From: Cupriavidus yeoncheonensis
GTDB lineage: Bacteria > Pseudomonadota > Gammaproteobacteria > Burkholderiales > Burkholderiaceae
DNA length: 64,000 nt
Direction: 5' to 3'
Assembly: GCF_905397275.1 (NCBI RefSeq)
Contig: NZ_CAJPUY010000005.1
Coordinates: 1-64,000 of the forward strand
Part shown: piece after piece, positions 8,701 through 16,331 of the stretch
Layout: every line of letters starts with the position of its first letter
Numbering within the stretch: position 1 is the stretch's first letter
Program-made: the position numbers and the translations under genes
Notes under the pieces: generated by a model
Seen by the model: the letters and a program-made list of their open reading frames with translations, nothing else
The model's database searches: none
Told to the model about the DNA's origin: nothing

Positions 8701-9455
8701 CACACCATCAGGTAGGTGGAGTTGTACCAGTCGGCCGATTCGGGCACGTCGGTCTGCTCGCCCCAGATCTGCGGGCTGGCCGGCGGCAGGTCGCAGTACC
8801 AGTCGTAGAACGACAGGCAGGCGCCGCCGAGCAGGCTCAGGTAGCGCGCGCCGGCGGCGTAGGACACCATCGACATGGCGGGGATCGGCGAGAAGCCGAC
8901 CACGCGGTCCGGGCCGAACTTCTTGACGGTAAAGGCATTGGCGGCCGCGATGATTTCGGTCGCGGTGTTCCAGTCGGCGCGCACGAAGCCGCCCAGGCCG
9001 CGCACGCTCTTGTAGCGCTCGGCCTTTTCGGGATCCTGGCTGATCGACTCCCACGCGGCGATCGGGTCCATGGTCTTGCGGGCCTCGCGCCACATTTCCA
9101 TCAGGCGGCCGCGGATCATCGGGTACTTCACGCGCTGGGCAGAATAGACGTACCAGCTGTAGGAGGCGCCGCGCGGGCAGCCGCGCGGTTCATGGTTGGG
9201 CAGGTCGGGGCGGGTGCGCGGGTAGTCGGTCTGCTGGGTTTCCCAGGTGATCAGGCCGTTCTTCACATACACCTTCCACGAGCAGGAGCCCGTGCAGTTG
9301 ACGCCGTGCGTGGAGCGCACGATCTTGTCGTGCTGCCAGCGGCTGCGGTAGCCGTCTTCCCACTTGCGGTCTTCGTTCACCACCGCGCCGTGCCCGTCCG
9401 CATAGGTGGACTTGACGCGCGACATGAACTTCAGTCGATCCAGAAAGTGACTCAT
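5709..9455 (-). CDS. narG: Respiratory nitrate reductase alpha subunit NarG
   Basis: NarG is the bis-MGD molybdenum subunit that reduces nitrate to nitrite in the cytoplasm. The 1248-residue product matches the usual length. Near the N-terminus HGVNCTGSCSW (H50, C54, C58) supplies ligands of the FS0 cluster, whose first ligand is histidine in NarG. ESADWYNS contains the aspartate that in E. coli coordinates molybdenum. The frame extends 12 codons upstream, but the ATG at 9455 has a GGAGAA site and gives the standard MSHFLDRLKF start. No twin-arginine signal is present, in line with a cytoplasm-facing enzyme. It is preceded by a 174-base gap holding a strong hairpin after narK2. Confidence 0.98.
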   Translation of the reverse strand: MSHFLDRLKFMSRVKSTYADGHGAVVNEDRKWEDGYRSRWQHDKIVRSTHGVNCTGSCSWKVYVKNGLITWETQQTDYPRTRPDLPNHEPRGCPRGASYSWYVYSAQRVKYPMIRGRLMEMWREARKTMDPIAAWESISQDPEKAERYKSVRGLGGFVRADWNTATEIIAAANAFTVKKFGPDRVVGFSPIPAMSMVSYAAGARYLSLLGGACLSFYDWYCDLPPASPQIWGEQTDVPESADWYNSTYLMVWGSNVPQTRTPDAHFYTEVRYKGTKTVAVSSDFGEMVKFGDIWLAPKQGTDAALAMAMGHVVLKEFHVTRKSAYFRDYIKQYTDMPMLVLLRDNDGTLVPDHFLRASHLADNLGEANHPDWKTLVVDDMSGDIVAPNGSIGFRWGEAAHNGGEKVGRWNLEMKDGGSSRNIDPRLSLLGSHDEVAEVGFAYFGGEHDALLRRRVPARRVTLADGTTALVATVYDLQLANYGVDQGLGGPNVAASYDDDVPYTPAWQEKHTSVPPKLVIQVAREFADNADRTQGKSMVIVGAALNHWYHNDMIYRGIINLLMMCGCIGKSGGGWAHYVGQEKLRPQFGWAPLAFGLDWSRPPRQMNGTSFFYNHTSQWRHEKLGVDEILSPTADKNKYGKMTLLDLNAKSERMGWLPSAPQLGSNPLDVVDAAERAGKDPVAYTVDQLKSGKLQFACDDPDNPANFPRNMFVWRSNILGSSGKGHEYFLKYLLGTQNAVFGDEDDAIKPSEVKVRPAAEGKLDLLTVLDFRMSTTCLYGDIVLPTATWYEKDDLNTSDMHPFIHPLSEAVQPLWESKTDWEIYKAIAKTFSEIAGPYLGTRKDLVCTPLLHDTPGELGQPFEPKDWKHGECDLIPGKTAPSMTVVERNYADIYKKFTSIGPLLDKMGNGGKGINWDTKHEVKEIGELSKTVADHGVSHGRPKLETAIDAAEMILTFAPETNGHVAVKAWDALSKITGRDHTHLAEGREHDKIRFRDVQAQPRKIISAPTWSGLESEEVSYNAGYTNVHELIPWRTLTGRQQFWQDHRWMLDFGEGSAVYKPAIDTKTVSPMLGKKPNGNPELVLNWITPHQKWGIHSTYSDNLRMLTLSRGGPHVWISEVEAKANGIRDNDWVEVFNVNGTLTARVVVSQRVPQGMCLMYHAQEKIVNVPGAETSRMRGGIHNSVTRAVTKPTHMIGGYAQLAYGFNYYGTVGSNRDEFVILRKMNKVDWLEGPLVEKTAKSNKKEGA

Positions 9456-9590
9456 CTCTTGTTCTCCGCGAATGCTAGCTGCTGGCGGCACACGGCCGTT
9501 GCAGGGACACTCGTAGCTTATGGGGGAGGGATGTGCGCGCCAATTCGCTGGTGGAACAGGCCGCGCGGTGCGTTCGGGCTAGTCGGCGGG

Positions 9591-9622
9591 GGCCGGCCTA
9601 GCTCTGTCGAACTAGGCCGGCC
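9591..9622. other. Strong hairpin between narK2 and narG
   Basis: GGCCGGCCTAG (9591-9601) pairs perfectly with CTAGGCCGGCC (9612-9622) around a 10-base loop, seven bases past the narK2 stop. No T-run follows on the minus strand, so it is more likely an RNA-processing or partial-attenuation structure than a full terminator. It could set different narK and narGHJI levels. Confidence 0.7.
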
Positions 9623-9629
9623 GGCAGCA

Positions 9630-11015
9630 TCAGCAGGGCATGGCCGCGTTGCGGCGCGCGTAGCACCACCATGTCACCAGCACGCAGCTCACGTAGAAGG
9701 CGATGAAGCAGTACAGCGCGGCGTCGGCCGAGCCGGTCAGCTCCAGCGAGGTGCCGAAGCTCTTGGGGATGAAGAAGCCGCCATAGGCACCGATCGCCCC
9801 GGAGAAGCCGAGCACCGCGGCCGATTCCTTGCCGGCCTCCTGCAGCGCCTGCCTTTGCGCCATGTCGCCCTTGCCGGCGGCGGCGCGCTGGCGCTCGGTG
9901 AGGAAGATCACCGGGATCATGCGGAAGGTCGAGCCGTTGCCGATGCCGGTCAGCGCGAACAGCGCGACGAAGGCCGCCAGGAAGCCCGGGAAGCTGCCCG
10001 CCGCACCGTCATGCGGCAGCGCGGCCAGCACGCCGAACACGGCGATGATCATGCCGACGAAGGTCCACAGCGTCACGCGTGCGCCGCCGAGCTTGTCGGA
10101 GATCCAGCCGCCGACGGGACGCGTGAGCGCGCCGACCAGCGGCCCCAGGAAGGCGTAGGCGGTAGGGTTGACGCCCGGGAACTGCGACTTGGTCAGCAGC
10201 GCCAGCCCGGCCGAGAAGCCGATGAACGAGCCGAACGTGCCCACGTACAGCCAGCACATCAGCCAGTTGTGCTTGCGCCTGAAGATGATGGCCTGCTCGG
10301 CGAAGGAAGCCCTGGCGTCGGCGATGTCATGCATGCCGAACCATGCCGCCAGCGACGACACCACGATGAACGGCACCCAGATGAAGCCCGCGTTCTGCAG
10401 CCACAGGTTCTTCATGGCGTCGCCGGCCTGGTATTGCTGGGGCTCGCCGCCGAGCGTGCCGAACACCGCCAGCGATACCACGAGCGGGGTGACGAACTGC
10501 ACGACCGACACGCCCAGGTTGCCGATGCCCGCGTTCAGGCCCGTGGCCAGCCCCTTCTTCGCCTTCGGGAAGAAGAAGCTGATATTGGCCATCGACGAGC
10601 TGAAGTTGGCGCCGCCCAGCCCGCACAGCAAGGCCAGGGCCAGCAGCGTCGGGTAGCTCGTGGACGGGTCGCGCAGCGCGAAGCCCATGCCCAGCGCCGG
10701 GATCAGCAGCAGCGCGGTGGAGATGGCAGTGAAGCGGCGGCCGCCGAACACCGGCACCAGGAAGGAGTAGAAGATGCGCAGCGTGGCGCCGGACAGCGCG
10801 GGCAGCGCGGTCAGCCAGAACAGCTGGTTCTTGGTGAACTGGAAGCCGGCGCGGTCAAGGTTGACCGCGACCACGCTCCACAGCATCCAGATCACGAAGG
10901 CCAGCATCAGTGCGGGGATCGAGATCCACAGGTTGCGATAGGCGATGCGTTCGCCGGTGTTTTGCCAGAACGCCGCGTTCTCGGGCTCCCAGCGCGTTAG
11001 TACGGAGGTGGACAT
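9630..11015 (-). CDS. narK: Nitrate/nitrite transporter NarK2 (MFS)
   Basis: A 461-residue, 12-segment major-facilitator protein close in length to E. coli NarK, which exchanges nitrate for nitrite across the cytoplasmic membrane. The nitrate-porter signature is clear in the fifth-helix region, FFPKAKKGLATGLNAGIGNL, with a second Gly-rich stretch ALTGIGNGSTFRMIP in the C-terminal half. It follows narK1 with a 39-base gap and precedes narG, the paired narK1-narK2 arrangement known from denitrifying beta-proteobacteria. By that precedent it is the antiporter that exports nitrite made by NarGHI. The narK2 label is by homology and position. Confidence 0.93.
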   Translation of the reverse strand: MSTSVLTRWEPENAAFWQNTGERIAYRNLWISIPALMLAFVIWMLWSVVAVNLDRAGFQFTKNQLFWLTALPALSGATLRIFYSFLVPVFGGRRFTAISTALLLIPALGMGFALRDPSTSYPTLLALALLCGLGGANFSSSMANISFFFPKAKKGLATGLNAGIGNLGVSVVQFVTPLVVSLAVFGTLGGEPQQYQAGDAMKNLWLQNAGFIWVPFIVVSSLAAWFGMHDIADARASFAEQAIIFRRKHNWLMCWLYVGTFGSFIGFSAGLALLTKSQFPGVNPTAYAFLGPLVGALTRPVGGWISDKLGGARVTLWTFVGMIIAVFGVLAALPHDGAAGSFPGFLAAFVALFALTGIGNGSTFRMIPVIFLTERQRAAAGKGDMAQRQALQEAGKESAAVLGFSGAIGAYGGFFIPKSFGTSLELTGSADAALYCFIAFYVSCVLVTWWCYARRNAAMPC

Positions 11016-11054
11016 GACAGTGTGCTTGAGTGGAAAGGGGTGTCAGGGGCGGCG

Positions 11055-12344
11055 TCACGCCGTCTGGGTGAGGCCGACGGCCTGTTCCTTGCGCCGGCGT
11101 TCGGCGCGGTGGCTGTAGTGCATCCAGACCAGGCTCACGCACACGGTGCCGTACATCAGCATGAAGCAGCTGCTGCGCACGCCCGTGAGGTCGGCGAGCG
11201 CGCCGAACAGGATCGGCAGCACGAAGCCGCCCAGCCCGCCCGCCAGGCCCACCACGCCGGACACGGCGCCGATGTTGTGCGAGAAATCGTTCGAGATGAA
11301 CTTGAAGACCGAGGCCTTGCCGATGGCGAACGCGATGCCGACCACGAACAGCAGGAACGTGAATACGGCCGGTGTCAGCGCGATGCGGAAGTTCTGCGGA
11401 CTCGTGGTGGTGTGGATCACGAAGTCGGTCTGCGGGTAGCTCAGCAGGAAGAAGCCGACCCAGCTCACCCACATCACCCACCACGTGGTGCGCTGCGCGC
11501 CGTAACGGTCGGAGATCCAGCCGCCGATCGCGCGCAGCATGCCGCCCGGCAGCGAGAAGCACGCGGCCAGGAACGCGGCCACCTTCATGTCGAAGCCGTA
11601 TTCGCCGATGTAGTACTTGGTCATCCACAGCGACAGGCCGACATAGCCGCCGAAGACGACCGAGTAGTACTGCGAGTAGCGCCAGACGCGCGGGTCGCGC
11701 AGCATGGCGAACTGCTCGCGCCAGCCGGTGCTGGATGCCACGCGGTGGGCGGGATTGGTGCGTGAGCCCAGCCAGAACACGATGGCCGTCACCAGCATCG
11801 CCACCGAGTACACGCGCGGCACGACTTCCCAGGTACCGGCGGCCAGGATCAGTGCGGGCGCGACAAACTTGGTCAGCGCGGCGCCCGAGTTGCCGGCTCC
11901 GAAGATACCCATGGCCAGGCCCTGGCGCGAACGCGGGAACCAGCGCGCCACGTACGGCGTGCCCACGGAGAACGAGCCGCCGGCCAGGCCGACGAACAGG
12001 CCCAGCACCAGCAGCTGCCACAGGGTGTGCGCATACGAGATCAGCCAGATCGGGATGACCGTGGCCAGCATCAGCACGAAGAACACGACGCGGCCGCCAT
12101 AGCGGTCGGTCCAGATGCCGAGCGGCACGCGGATCAGCGAGCCGCTCAGCACGGGCGTGGCGGCCAGCAGGCCGAACTCGGTCTCATTGAGTCCGAGCTC
12201 TTTCTTGAGCGGGATGCCGAGGACGGCGAACAGCATCCAGACGGCGAAGCAGATGGTGAAGGCGAAGGTGCTCGATGCCAGTGTCGTCCATGCCCCGGAA
12301 GGGACGGGCTCCGGCATTCGCGCCGCGCGTGTGGGGGTGGCCAT
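11055..12344 (-). CDS. narK: Nitrate transporter NarK1 (MFS)
   Basis: First gene of the operon: a shorter, 429-residue nitrate-porter of the major facilitator superfamily with 12 predicted membrane segments. The signature GIFGAGNSGAALTKF and the loop RYGAQRTTWW are visible. Type-I NarK proteins are thought to be proton/nitrate symporters that start uptake before nitrite accumulates, complementing NarK2. Two ATGs are possible: 12350 touches the AGGAGC site directly, while 12344 is six bases from it, so 12344 is preferred. The promoter must lie in the 224 bases shared with nnrS, where a weak FNR/Dnr-like box is seen at 12535-12548. Confidence 0.92.
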   Translation of the reverse strand: MATPTRAARMPEPVPSGAWTTLASSTFAFTICFAVWMLFAVLGIPLKKELGLNETEFGLLAATPVLSGSLIRVPLGIWTDRYGGRVVFFVLMLATVIPIWLISYAHTLWQLLVLGLFVGLAGGSFSVGTPYVARWFPRSRQGLAMGIFGAGNSGAALTKFVAPALILAAGTWEVVPRVYSVAMLVTAIVFWLGSRTNPAHRVASSTGWREQFAMLRDPRVWRYSQYYSVVFGGYVGLSLWMTKYYIGEYGFDMKVAAFLAACFSLPGGMLRAIGGWISDRYGAQRTTWWVMWVSWVGFFLLSYPQTDFVIHTTTSPQNFRIALTPAVFTFLLFVVGIAFAIGKASVFKFISNDFSHNIGAVSGVVGLAGGLGGFVLPILFGALADLTGVRSSCFMLMYGTVCVSLVWMHYSHRAERRRKEQAVGLTQTA

Positions 12345-12358
12345 GGCCATGCTCCTGT

Positions 12359-12370
12359 GTCAACTTTGAC
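12359..12370. promoter_or_regulatory. Short inverted repeat in the narK1 leader
   Basis: GTCAA-CT-TTGAC is a perfect 5+2+5 inverted repeat directly before the narK1 ribosome site. It is half-site-like for CRP/FNR proteins but the spacing is wrong for them. Function unknown. Confidence 0.25.
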
Positions 12371-12534
12371 GGGATGACGCCAGAGTAGGCATGGGCGTTG
12401 CGGCTGACCATTCGCCGGGAGCACAAGCCGCCACAGCCCGGAACCTGCTGGTGGAGCTAGTTCCATCGGCGGAGGACGACGGTGGCATCAGGGTGCTATC
12501 GTGGTCGCAACCTGCCTGGACACGGTATCAACCC

Positions 12535-12548
12535 GTGACAAGGATCAA
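12535..12548. promoter_or_regulatory. FNR/Dnr-like half-matched box between narK1 and nnrS
   Basis: GTGAC-AAGG-ATCAA matches 8 of 10 positions of the TTGAT-N4-ATCAA consensus of FNR/Dnr/NnrR regulators. It is centred 197 bases before the narK1 start, compatible with an activator site for a transcript with a ~150-base leader. It is only 20 bases before the nnrS ATG, too close to activate that start in the usual way. Candidate only. Confidence 0.4.
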
Positions 12549-12568
12549 ATCTCTCGCACGCGCCCATC

Positions 12569-13789
12569 ATGGAAACCATCCCTATCCTGCCCGCACGCGG
12601 TCCGCGCAAGTTGCCGGAAGCCGGTCCGCCGCCCCGTGGTTTTGCGCTGTTCGCGCTCGGCTTCCGCCCCTTCTACCTCGGCGGCGCGGTCTTCGCGGCG
12701 ATCGCCGTGGCCGTGTGGGCGGCCATGTATGGCGGTGCGGCTGGCGTGGCGCCTGCGGGCGCCTTGCCGCCGATGCTGTGGCACGCCCATGAGATGGTGT
12801 TCGGCTTTGCCGCCGCGATCGTGGTGGGCTTCCTGTTCACGGCCGGGCGCGCGTGGACTGGACAACCCACGCCGACCGGTGCGCTGCTGGCCTGCCTGTT
12901 CGTGCTGTGGCTGGCCGGCCGTGGCGCCATGTGGTTCGGTACCGGCGCGCTGGCGGCGTGGATCGACGGCGCGTTCCTGCCGCTGGCCGCGCTGGCATTC
13001 ACGCGCACGCTGGTCAGGGGCGGCAACCGCCGCAACTATCCGCTCGCGTTCGCACTGTGGCTGCTGGCGCTGGCCAATGTAGCGAGCCTCGGGCTGCAGG
13101 CCGGTGGCCATGCGGACGCGGCGCTGCGTGCCTGCCAGGCCGGCGTCGCGCTGATCACGCTGTTCGTGATCGTGATCGGCGGGCGCGTGATTCCGATGTT
13201 CACGACCAATGCCATTCCCGGCTTCCGGCTGCGCCAGTATCCGAAAGTTGACCGCGTGGTCGTGCCGGCCGCGGTGATGGGCCTGCTGGCCGGGCTGGTC
13301 CCGCTGCCGGGCTGGCTGTCAGCCGCGCTGTCGCTGCTGGCGGCCGTGGTGCTCGGCATCCGCGTAATCGGCTGGCGTGGCTACGCGGTGGGCAACCGCC
13401 CGCTGCTGTGGTCCCTGCACCTGGCCTATGGATGGCTGCCTCTTGCCTTCCTGCTCCAGGGTGCCGCCGCGCTCGGGATGGTGATGCCGGGCATTGCCAC
13501 GCACGCGTTCACGGTCGGCGTGCTCGGTGGCGCCATCATCGCCATGATCACGCGCACGGCGCTCGGGCACACGGGCCGGATGCTGGCGGCAGGGCGCGCG
13601 GAGACCGCGGCGTACTGGCTGGTGGCCGCGGCCGCGGTGCTGCGTGTCGTCGGGCCGCTGCTGTGGCCGGCCGGGTACCTGCACTGGATCCATGGCGCGG
13701 CTGCCTGCTGGGTGGCAGGGTTCGCGGTCTACGCGGTGGTCTACGCGCCGCGGCTGGCACGGCCAAGGATCGACGGAAAGGCTGGCTGA
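12569..13789 (+). CDS. nnrS: NnrS family heme/copper membrane protein
   Basis: NnrS proteins are polytopic membrane proteins found in nitrate-respiring and denitrifying bacteria; they help cells withstand nitric oxide, and the Rhodobacter protein binds heme and copper. The 406-residue product has about 12 hydrophobic segments. The family signature LGFRPFYLGG (about 30-39) is followed by MLWHAHEM, whose histidines are likely metal ligands, and by a conserved GGRVIPMFTTN. It is divergent from the nar operon, fitting joint response to nitrate and nitric oxide. No upstream Shine-Dalgarno is strong. The exact biochemical activity is not settled for the family. Confidence 0.93.
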   Translation: METIPILPARGPRKLPEAGPPPRGFALFALGFRPFYLGGAVFAAIAVAVWAAMYGGAAGVAPAGALPPMLWHAHEMVFGFAAAIVVGFLFTAGRAWTGQPTPTGALLACLFVLWLAGRGAMWFGTGALAAWIDGAFLPLAALAFTRTLVRGGNRRNYPLAFALWLLALANVASLGLQAGGHADAALRACQAGVALITLFVIVIGGRVIPMFTTNAIPGFRLRQYPKVDRVVVPAAVMGLLAGLVPLPGWLSAALSLLAAVVLGIRVIGWRGYAVGNRPLLWSLHLAYGWLPLAFLLQGAAALGMVMPGIATHAFTVGVLGGAIIAMITRTALGHTGRMLAAGRAETAAYWLVAAAAVLRVVGPLLWPAGYLHWIHGAAACWVAGFAVYAVVYAPRLARPRIDGKAG

Positions 13790-13932
13790 AGGCAAGCTTC
13801 GGGGTTTGTGGCCCGGCACTCGGTCGGCACAAGACAGCCGTCACCCCCGACTCATCGCCGGACCTCGCGTGTCCGGCGAATTCATTTGCCTTTGCCACTC
13901 GGTCGGCCGCCACCCTTCGGAGGGAACCGCCC

Positions 13933-15159
13933 TCACGGAGAATCTGCGACCCTCCGGCGTTGCGCCGCGACGAACATGACCAGGCCGAACAACTGCAACC
14001 CTGCCATGCAGATCGCCATCTTGACGATGGAGTCCAGTAGCGGGACCAGCAGCGCCGACAGGAGGAAATTGCCGAACTGCTGTGTCGTGACATAGCCGCT
14101 GGCTGCCAGCCCGCGCCGCATGGGCAGGCAGTCCAGCGCCAGAAGTTGCAGGCTCGGTTGCGTGATGGTCATCCCGGCGGCGAAGACCGGCAGAGCGACC
14201 AGGGCCCAGGGCATTGCCGGGGCGTGCAAGGCGCAGACGGCAAGGTTGAACGTGCCGGCCAGCAGCATGACGGCATGCCCGAGCAGCACGCTGTGCACGG
14301 GGCTGATCCGGCCCGCAATGCGGTGCGATACGAACGACCCGAACAGAATCCCGCCCACGATCGGGATGAAGACCCAGCCGAACGATTGCGCGCCAAGGCC
14401 GAGATACTGGGTCACGAAGCGGGGCGCGGTAAAGACATAGACATAGATGGCGACATTGACGCCGGCGTTGGCGAGCGCCAGCGCGATGAAGCGGCCATGC
14501 GCCAGCATGTCGCCATAGGCGCGCGCGAGTGACACGGGGTGCAGCGGATGCCGGCGCGCGGGCGGCAAGGTCTCCGGCACCCATAGCCAGCAGGCGGCAA
14601 GCAGCGACGCTGACACCAGGGCCAGGAAAACGAAGATGCTGCGCCATCCGATCCACAGCAGCAGCCAGCCGCCGCAGACCGGTGCAAGGGCCGGCCCCAG
14701 CGCGAAGATCATGGCGACGAGTGCCATGACCTTCTGCGCCTTGATGCCGTCAAAGACGTCCCTGACCATGGCCCGGCCAACGATGACGCCAATGCCGGCG
14801 CTGACTCCCTGCAATGCCCGCCCCGCGTGAAGCCACCAGATGCCGGTGGCGGCCGCGCAGACCAGGGAGCCGAAGGTGAACAGCGCGCAGCCGAGAAGAA
14901 TCATCCGCCGCCTGCCTACGGCGTCGGAGATGGCGCCATGCCACGGCATCATCAACGCGAAGGGCAGCAGATAGGCGGTCAGCGACTGCTGCACCTGCGC
15001 AGTCGTCGCGTGCATGTCATCGGCAATCACCGGAAAGGCGGGCAGATAGCTAGCGATGGCAAATTGCCCGAGCATCGACAGTCCGGCTACGACGGCTGCC
15101 ATGGCGGCGACACCCGGGACGGGCTCCGTGCGCGGTGCCGGCATGGATGATGTTTTCAT
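13933..15159 (-). CDS. Bcr/CflA-type multidrug efflux MFS transporter
   Basis: A 408-residue drug:proton antiporter-like protein with 12 predicted segments. Typical features are the motif A region GAISDAVGRRRMILLG (about 95-110), LQGVSAGIGVIVGRAMVRD with the Arg-Asp pair of the DHA1 family, and ALGPALAPVCGGWLL (motif C-like, antiporters). It is divergent from an AraC regulator 123 bases away, which probably controls it. Substrate unknown. The ATG at 15159 lacks a clear ribosome site; a second ATG five codons on is possible. Confidence 0.88.
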   Translation of the reverse strand: MKTSSMPAPRTEPVPGVAAMAAVVAGLSMLGQFAIASYLPAFPVIADDMHATTAQVQQSLTAYLLPFALMMPWHGAISDAVGRRRMILLGCALFTFGSLVCAAATGIWWLHAGRALQGVSAGIGVIVGRAMVRDVFDGIKAQKVMALVAMIFALGPALAPVCGGWLLLWIGWRSIFVFLALVSASLLAACWLWVPETLPPARRHPLHPVSLARAYGDMLAHGRFIALALANAGVNVAIYVYVFTAPRFVTQYLGLGAQSFGWVFIPIVGGILFGSFVSHRIAGRISPVHSVLLGHAVMLLAGTFNLAVCALHAPAMPWALVALPVFAAGMTITQPSLQLLALDCLPMRRGLAASGYVTTQQFGNFLLSALLVPLLDSIVKMAICMAGLQLFGLVMFVAAQRRRVADSP

Positions 15160-15282
15160 CTGGATGTCATTCGGTAGCTCAGCGGCGAAATAATTGACCT
15201 GATCGTAAGAACATTGGAGACTTTAAAGGTCACTGAAGGCGCCAAAAAGGTAGCAAATCGCGCCACACGAGCGAATATCCTG

Positions 15283-16287
15283 ATGAGCCTGAACATTCGA
15301 TCCGCCTCCCTGGCCCGGTTCCTGGAGGTCGCCGGCGAACTCGGCCTGGATCCGGAACCCCTTTTGCTGAGGCACGGACTGAGCCGCGCCATGCTGGACC
15401 CCGCAGAGTGCAGCTTCCTGCCTGCGCGCGTGGTGATCCAGTTGCTCGAAGATGCGGCGAGCGCGTCCAGCTGCGCCGGCTATGCGGCGTTGATGGTGGA
15501 GCGGCGCAAGCTCTCGGACATCGGGGCGATCAGCCTGCTGCTGCGGCATCAGCGCTCGGCGCGGGCGGCGATCGACTTCCTCGTGAGGCACAAGGGGTTG
15601 CTGAGCGACGTCCTCGCGATTCAGGTCGAGAGCGAGGGGAAGTTCTCGGTGGTCCGGGTCGAGCTGATTTCCGATGTCTATTCTAGGCAGGCGGCCGAGC
15701 TGGGCGTGGGCGTGATCATCAGCATCTTCCGGTCATTGCTGGGGGAACACTGGTGTCCGCACGAAGCCTATTTTTCGCATGCGGCGCCGGACGATCGCCG
15801 GATCCATCGCCGCGTCTTTCGCTGTCCGCTGCGGTTCGGTGCCGGGTATTCAGGCTTCGCGTGCCTCACGAGCGAACTGGACTCGCCTTCCGATTTCTCG
15901 GAGATCGAACTGAAGAACTACGAGCGGTTCTTCATCGAAAATCTGCCAGTGGTCAATCGCGAGTCTGTCCTGGAGGATGCGAGAAAGGCGATCTCATTGC
16001 TGATGCCGAGCGGCAAGGTCGATTTGCACCTGGTTGCCGACTACCTGAAGACGAGTCCGCGAACGCTTCAGCGGCGGCTGGCCCAGGAAGACACCACCTT
16101 TATGCGCGTCTACAACACGGTGCGCCGGGACAGCGCGACGCGCTTTCTCGAGAATACGCGCCACTCGATCTTCTCCATCGCGGAGCAGCTTGGCTTCGAC
16201 AGTTCAAGATCCTTCACACGCTGGTTTTCCCAGGAATTCGGCATCTCGCCGAAGCCGTGGCGGCAGGCGCGTTTGCGCAAGGACTGA
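15283..16287 (+). CDS. AraC family transcriptional regulator (ArgR/OruR-like)
   Basis: A 334-residue regulator. The first two thirds resemble the Arabinose_bd domain of the OruR/VirF-like branch (RSASLARFLEVAGELGLDPEPLL and CGYAALMVERR-type text), and the C-terminus (about 235-334) is a double helix-turn-helix DNA-binding domain: VADYLKTSPRTLQRRL and IAEQLGFDSSRSFTRWF. A TTG at 15214 would add 23 residues, but the ATG at 15283 gives the family's usual start. It is divergent from the Bcr/CflA efflux gene and presumably responds to a compound that the pump exports. The inducer cannot be read from sequence. Confidence 0.88.
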   Translation: MSLNIRSASLARFLEVAGELGLDPEPLLLRHGLSRAMLDPAECSFLPARVVIQLLEDAASASSCAGYAALMVERRKLSDIGAISLLLRHQRSARAAIDFLVRHKGLLSDVLAIQVESEGKFSVVRVELISDVYSRQAAELGVGVIISIFRSLLGEHWCPHEAYFSHAAPDDRRIHRRVFRCPLRFGAGYSGFACLTSELDSPSDFSEIELKNYERFFIENLPVVNRESVLEDARKAISLLMPSGKVDLHLVADYLKTSPRTLQRRLAQEDTTFMRVYNTVRRDSATRFLENTRHSIFSIAEQLGFDSSRSFTRWFSQEFGISPKPWRQARLRKD

Positions 16288-16331
16288 CTTGGGCAGGGCC
16301 GGTCTGCCCGGTCGGCCGGCACAGGTCCGCG

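Noticed and set aside
5853-11000. A 1715-codon plus-strand open frame opposite narG and narK2
   Set aside because: The proteins on the minus strand are certain (NarG, NarK2). In GC-rich genes the antisense frame is often free of stops. The translation is Arg/His/Val-rich with no domains.
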